From: DATEEW01 sp035273665
GTDB taxonomy: Bacteria; Pseudomonadota; Gammaproteobacteria; Burkholderiales; SG8-39
Assembly (NCBI GenBank): GCA_035273665.1
Contig: DATEOW010000180.1
Location: forward strand, 1 to 8,523
DNA: 8,523 nucleotides
Reading direction: 5' to 3'
The position numbers were made by a program, and so were the translations under genes. This document shows positions 6,206 through 8,523 of this stretch, piece after piece. The notes beneath the pieces were generated by a model. It had not been told where the DNA came from. It did no database searches and was given only the letters and a program-made list of their open reading frames with translations. The first letter of the stretch is position 1. Each line of letters begins with the position of its first letter.

Positions 6206-6260
6206 ATTGCGCGCCACGTCCACGCGGAGCTTGCGCACGTTCGGAGATCTCGTCCCGCGT

Positions 6261-6797
6261 TCATGCCGCTTCAGGATCAGGCTCCCGCGCAAGCGGGCTG
6301 TAATGACTGAGTTGCATCGAGAGTCCGGCGTCACCCCGCGTAATCTGCGCAAGGCGTGCGCCGAAACCCATCAGCCGACGTAGCGATCCCTTTCCCTTCA
6401 GTACGAAGCGGCCGGGCACGATCCCGGCGTCCACCCGCTCGACGCCGCGATGCTTGAGTTCCTCTTGCACCTGCTCAAGCGATTCCCCAGGCACCGATAC
6501 CAGAACCTCCATGATCGGCTCCTCCAGTATCCTCCCCATTTTGAAGCGCACACTCGGCGGCGCGACCTCGCCGTTGTGAGGAAATCGCCGTTCGATCATG
6601 TCAATGGCGCGCACCATCGTCACCTCGTCGGACGCATAAATGCGAAGGCCGTCGTGACCCGCCTCGTAAGCGATCCCCTCGGGCGGTTCTCCAAGAACAT
6701 CTAGCGCCTCAAAAGCGAAGACGCGTTGGAAATAGTGCTCGCGAGTACGCAGTAGCGTTTCGAGCGGGAACCGTTCGTGGCTTAGTTTCGGTGTCAT
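6261..6797 (-). CDS. EF-G domain V-like protein lacking a GTPase domain (copy 2)
   Basis: A 178-residue paralogue of the protein at 3807-4346. The EF-G domain V landmarks are LEEPIMEVLVSVPGESLEQV (91-110), ELKHRGVERVDAGIVPG (113-129), SLRRLMGFGARLAQITRG (138-155) and LSMQLSHYSPL (159-169). The preceding stretch (AYEAGHDGLRIYAS..., then AIDMIERRF at 64-72, then APPSVRFKMG at 79-88) resembles the second half of EF-G domain III and aligns with the same region of copy 1. The N-terminal ~40 residues (SHERFPLETLLRTREHYFQRVFA) are its own. No GTPase domain and no domain IV are present. Its ribosome binding site GGAGG (6812-6808) lies inside the last codons of the upstream Rnk-like gene, with only five bases between the genes, implying coupled translation. 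The two copies share mainly the family landmarks, so the duplication is old or the two were acquired separately. Confidence 0.78.
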   Translation of the reverse strand: MTPKLSHERFPLETLLRTREHYFQRVFAFEALDVLGEPPEGIAYEAGHDGLRIYASDEVTMVRAIDMIERRFPHNGEVAPPSVRFKMGRILEEPIMEVLVSVPGESLEQVQEELKHRGVERVDAGIVPGRFVLKGKGSLRRLMGFGARLAQITRGDAGLSMQLSHYSPLAREPDPEAA

Positions 6798-6802
6798 TTG
6801 CT

Positions 6803-7219
6803 TTATTCCTCCATGCTTGAGGATGTCGGCGACTCGGCCATCCGAGTCACCTCAACGATAACCAGCTGGTCTTCACGATTACCCGGTAAGGTCACGGTCA
6901 CGCGATCACCCGGTGCTCGCCCCAACAGCGCGCGCCCTACCGGCGAGAAGATCGATATTGAGTTCTCTTTCGGATCTGCATGGCCTGGCAGCTGCAAGCT
7001 AACTGCGCGAGACTCACCTGACGCGCCCTCGATGTACCGAACTTGGCAGTCAATTCCGACCCGCGGACCGGGCAAGACATCGACAACCTGCAGTTCGTCC
7101 AAAAATTGACCCACTTCATCGGCGGCCCACCCGCGATCCCCTGCGGCGATCCGGTGAAGAAGCGTGCGCAAAAGACTCGCGTCGCGCTTAGTGATGGACG
7201 GTTCCATATTCAATTTCAT
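6803..7219 (-). CDS. Rnk/GreA C-terminal-type protein (copy 2)
   Basis: A 138-residue protein of the GreA/GreB/Rnk superfamily, a diverged paralogue of the one at 4362-4769. After a helical N-terminus (about 8-45, including LLRTLLHRIAAGDRG) comes the FKBP-like Gre domain: DCQVRYIEGASGES (57-70), a degenerate version of the LVYPAEAD strand (LQLPGHADP, 75-83), SISIFSPVGRALLGRAPGDRV (87-107) and TVTLPG. The Rnk-like C-terminal YQPEA...GD is missing and replaced by a serine-rich tail (AESPTSSSMEE). The start is fixed by GGAGA seven bases before ATG 7219. Members are expected to bind RNA polymerase near the secondary channel. It lacks GreA's long coiled coil, so transcript-cleavage stimulation is unlikely. 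It pairs with the EF-G-domain gene immediately downstream. Confidence 0.78.
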   Translation of the reverse strand: MKLNMEPSITKRDASLLRTLLHRIAAGDRGWAADEVGQFLDELQVVDVLPGPRVGIDCQVRYIEGASGESRAVSLQLPGHADPKENSISIFSPVGRALLGRAPGDRVTVTLPGNREDQLVIVEVTRMAESPTSSSMEE

Positions 7220-7578
7220 GATCGTTCTCCGAAAAAGACAGCAAGCCGAAGGCGCTCACTGGCGCGCGGCCATATTTATTTGCTTTGATTTGCTAACCCG
7301 ATAACCGCGACTGTGTCGCGGGACCGAACAGTCGTGATTACCGGGTGGAGCGGAGAAAGGCGAAGTGCACCCATGCCGCTTGAGGAAGCGGAAGGAACCA
7401 CAGGAATTGCGCCGCAGGGACGCGCAGCGCTGCTACGGCTGCGCGAGGCAGAGCGGTATGACGGCGCTGTAGATTATCGATGCGATTAACCATGAGCCGA
7501 CCATATCACACAGATTGAACCCTGTGACTCATTCACTGTTGACCTACGGAGAACGATCTGTTTCCGCTCCGACCGTTG
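7220..7578. other. Hairpin-rich intergenic region with no confident gene
   Basis: This 359-base gap lies between the ArsC-like gene and the second rnk-like gene, both on the minus strand. It contains a long imperfect hairpin (7296-7346), CCGCTT/AAGCGG with a GAGG loop (7376-7391), CGCGCAG/CTGCGCG with an 11-base loop (7421-7445) and a short CACAG/CTGTG stem near 7509-7526. None is followed by a T-run on either strand. The rnk-side flank is AT-rich (7271-7292) and may hold that operon's promoter, though no good box pair is evident. An open plus-strand frame from ATG 7373 to TAA 7489 (38 codons) has no convincing ribosome binding site. Confidence 0.5.
7296..7346 (-). repeat. 19-bp-arm imperfect inverted repeat (possible leader RNA hairpin)
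   Basis: Arms at 7296-7314 and 7328-7346 flank a 13-base loop. Sixteen of 19 positions pair by Watson-Crick rules. If transcribed from the minus strand, two of the three remaining positions become G-U wobbles, giving 18 of 19 paired; from the plus strand only one does. That favours an RNA made in the direction of the second rnk-like operon, whose start codon is 76 bases beyond the hairpin. A shorter perfect stem (CCGCGAC/GTCGCGG, 7305-7321) uses part of the same arm and would compete with it. Confidence 0.5.
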
Positions 7579-7938
7579 TTAAGGCAAAACGTCTCGGATG
7601 GCTTCTTCGGTCGGCCGGCCCAAACGCGTTCCGCGCGGCGCCACCACAATCGGCCGATTCATGAGGATCGGATTCTTCACCATGATTTCGACAAGCGCCT
7701 CATCGCTCCATTTGGCATCGTCGAGATTCAACTCGCCATAAAGCGCTTCTTTGCGGCGGAGCAAATCCCTCGGTCGAATCCCCATCGCCGTGATGAGCGC
7801 GCTAAGCTCCTCTTTGCTCGGCGGCGTCTTGAGATATTCGATGATCCGAGGCTCGATACCCCGCTCGCGAATCATGGCCAGGGCATTGCGGGAAATACTG
7901 CATGCGGGATTGTGATAAATCGATACCGGAGCGCTCAT
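7579..7938 (-). CDS. ArsC/YfgD-family thioredoxin-fold reductase (arsenate reductase-like)
   Basis: A 119-residue glutaredoxin-coupled arsenate reductase-like protein. The active-site loop YHNPACSISRN (8-18) keeps the H-X3-C-X3-R pattern with catalytic Cys13. Arginines corresponding to the oxyanion-binding set of E. coli ArsC appear at Arg61 (LLRRK), Arg95 (NRPIV) and Arg108 (GTRLGRP). It lacks the C-terminal extension of plasmid ArsC (141 aa) and matches the length of the chromosomal YfgD type. The start has AAGGA eight bases upstream. No arsR, arsB or acr3 gene is nearby, so it may be a housekeeping paralogue rather than part of an arsenic-resistance operon, and true arsenate reduction is not assured. 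A possible -10 box TATATT lies at 7974-7969 on the minus strand, without a good -35. Confidence 0.88.
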   Translation of the reverse strand: MSAPVSIYHNPACSISRNALAMIRERGIEPRIIEYLKTPPSKEELSALITAMGIRPRDLLRRKEALYGELNLDDAKWSDEALVEIMVKNPILMNRPIVVAPRGTRLGRPTEEAIRDVLP

Positions 7939-8041
7939 AAAGATTTTCCTTGCTGCTGTGACAAGCCGAATATAACGCGCGACAACGATGGATCAGTTTG
8001 TCCGGAGAACGCTCAGTTCGAAGTCGCAGACCTTAGCTTAG

Positions 8042-8188
8042 TCAATCTGCGTCGGCGGCTTTCGGCTCCTTAGGCAGCCAGTCGCTGGGCCCGGAAGGCG
8101 GGGTCACGGCAACCGGATCGCTTGCCGGAAAGGTCATTTCCAGCGCTGCATCTAGCGCTCTACTCGTTGAATCTTCGATTGGCTGCAC
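8042..8188 (-). CDS. Small TFPASDP-motif protein
   Basis: A 48-residue protein starting at GTG 8188, which has AAGGAG five bases before it. It contains ALDAALEMTFPASDPVAVTP (11-30), a motif I recognise from many small hypothetical proteins of beta- and alpha-proteobacteria in the form L..AL..TFPASDP; the function is unknown. The tail is proline-rich and acidic (PSDWLPKEPKAADAD). The frame stays open upstream to an ATG at 8371, but that ATG has no ribosome binding site and the extra 61 residues are low-complexity and unlike the family, so the short form is chosen. There is no signal peptide or membrane segment. It lies 103 bases upstream of the ArsC-like gene on the same strand. Confidence 0.7.
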   Translation of the reverse strand: MQPIEDSTSRALDAALEMTFPASDPVAVTPPSGPSDWLPKEPKAADAD

Positions 8189-8489
8189 GCTGTCTCCTTC
8201 ATCAAGAACAAAATTCCCGCCCCCATCGGCGCGGCGAAATAGCGGTGTCGTGCAGATCGATGGCGATATGCGATCAATGATGCGCCGATTACGGAGCGCT
8301 GTGGTCGCGAAAACGAGACCCTGAACTTCTTTTTCCGAGGCCGCTCCCGATACCGCATTGGGGAGCGACATGGCGTAGGACAGCCAAGGAGAGCTTTAGT
8401 TGCTCGCTGCCGGGAGTGGCCGCTTATAATCTCTGGACTAACTTCAATAACATCCATTCCCTGACACGGGCGAAAGGGAGGTGTAGGTA
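8189..8489. other. Intergenic region with a 7-bp hairpin and a promoter
   Basis: This region separates the small minus-strand gene from the plus-strand gene at the window end. It contains a perfect 7-bp stem (CGCTCCC 8342-8348, loop of 12, GGGAGCG 8361-8367) without a T-run, and a plus-strand promoter near 8400-8430. I see no other gene in it; the open frames lack ribosome binding sites or recognisable sequence. Confidence 0.4.
8400..8430 (+). promoter_or_regulatory. Probable sigma-70 promoter of the window-end gene
   Basis: A perfect -10 box TATAAT (8425-8430) is preceded by TTGCTC (8400-8405) with a 19-base spacer, slightly longer than ideal. Transcription would start near 8437, leaving a leader of about 53 bases before the GTG at 8490. 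The strong -10 and the placement make this the best promoter on the right side of the window. Confidence 0.5.
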
Positions 8490-8523
8490 GTGTCAGACGC
8501 CCTGCTTCTGCTGATCATTCTGA
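8490..8523 (+). CDS. Start of a small hydrophobic (membrane) protein, 3' partial
   Basis: A GTG at 8490 follows GGGAGG (8476-8481) with 8 bases between, and opens a frame reading MSDALLLLIIL before the window ends. The run of leucines and isoleucines right after the start suggests a membrane segment. Short proteins of the DUF3309 type begin in a similar way (MS..LLIIL...), but eleven residues are too few to assign a family. The gene has its own promoter and leader upstream. Confidence 0.5.
   Translation, partial: MSDALLLLIIL

Noticed and set aside
7290..7352. Integron attC site at the long hairpin
   Set aside because: The required GTTRRRY core with its complementary RYYYAAC is not present at the arm ends, and no integrase or cassette structure is nearby.
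7220..7558. 12-base inverted repeat GATCGTTCTCCG (7220-7231) and CGGAGAACGATC (7547-7558) bracketing the gap, as for a mobile element
   Set aside because: A 12-base match is expected by chance a few times in a window this size. One copy is simply the ribosome binding site of the rnk-like gene, and no transposase or target duplication is seen.
8189..8371. Upstream extension of the TFPASDP protein to an ATG at 8371
   Set aside because: No Shine-Dalgarno precedes that ATG, while a strong one precedes the GTG at 8188. The extra residues have no recognisable content.
1..8523. CRISPR array, tRNA or rRNA genes, insertion sequences
   Set aside because: No regularly spaced direct repeats, no tRNA cloverleaf, no rRNA-like sequence and no transposase motifs were seen on reading both strands.

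Overview
The window looks like a chromosomal accessory segment from a Gram-negative proteobacterium. Base composition is moderately GC-rich (by eye in the upper fifties percent), Shine-Dalgarno sites are strong (GGAGG-type), and the gene families present (Rnk, CrgA-type LysR, YfgD/ArsC-type reductase, a small TFPASDP-motif protein) suggest a beta-proteobacterium, perhaps Burkholderiales. That placement is an inference. No rRNA, tRNA, transposase, integrase or CRISPR array was seen.

Layout. 1-300 (+) is the C-terminal ATPase end of a sensor histidine kinase. It converges on a two-gene minus-strand operon: a PAS sensor protein (1803-1303) followed by a flavin-dependent ferredoxin-NAD(P) reductase-like enzyme (1291-497). 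A divergent, AT-rich promoter region (1804-1954) carries a perfect 9-bp inverted repeat lying over the PAS-gene promoter. It separates this operon from a plus-strand operon of 5-formyltetrahydrofolate cyclo-ligase (1955-2644) and a MarR-family repressor (2663-3061). The MarR protein is the obvious candidate to bind the repeat.

The most unusual part is 3058-7219. A minus-strand operon, reading from 5133 down to 3058, encodes a small helical-hairpin protein, an Rnk/GreA-C-terminal-type protein, a protein carrying an EF-G domain V without any GTPase domain, and a TfuA-domain protein. A divergent LysR regulator (5300-6205) follows. Beyond it lies a second minus-strand pair with the same order: another Rnk/GreA-like gene (7219-6803) and another EF-G-domain-V protein (6797-6261). 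The two-gene module is thus present twice, with strongly diverged sequences, on either side of the LysR gene. One partner belongs to a family that binds RNA polymerase and the other carries a fold used by ribosomal translocases, so a transcription-translation regulatory system is a plausible but untested reading. TfuA proteins normally help YcaO enzymes modify peptides or proteins, yet no YcaO gene is present here.

The right end holds a hairpin-rich gap (7220-7578) with a 19-bp-arm imperfect hairpin upstream of the second module, an ArsC/YfgD-like reductase (7938-7579, minus), a 48-residue TFPASDP protein whose GTG start is decided by its ribosome binding site (8188-8042, minus), and the first codons of a gene leaving the window (8490 onwards, plus) behind a consensus TATAAT box.
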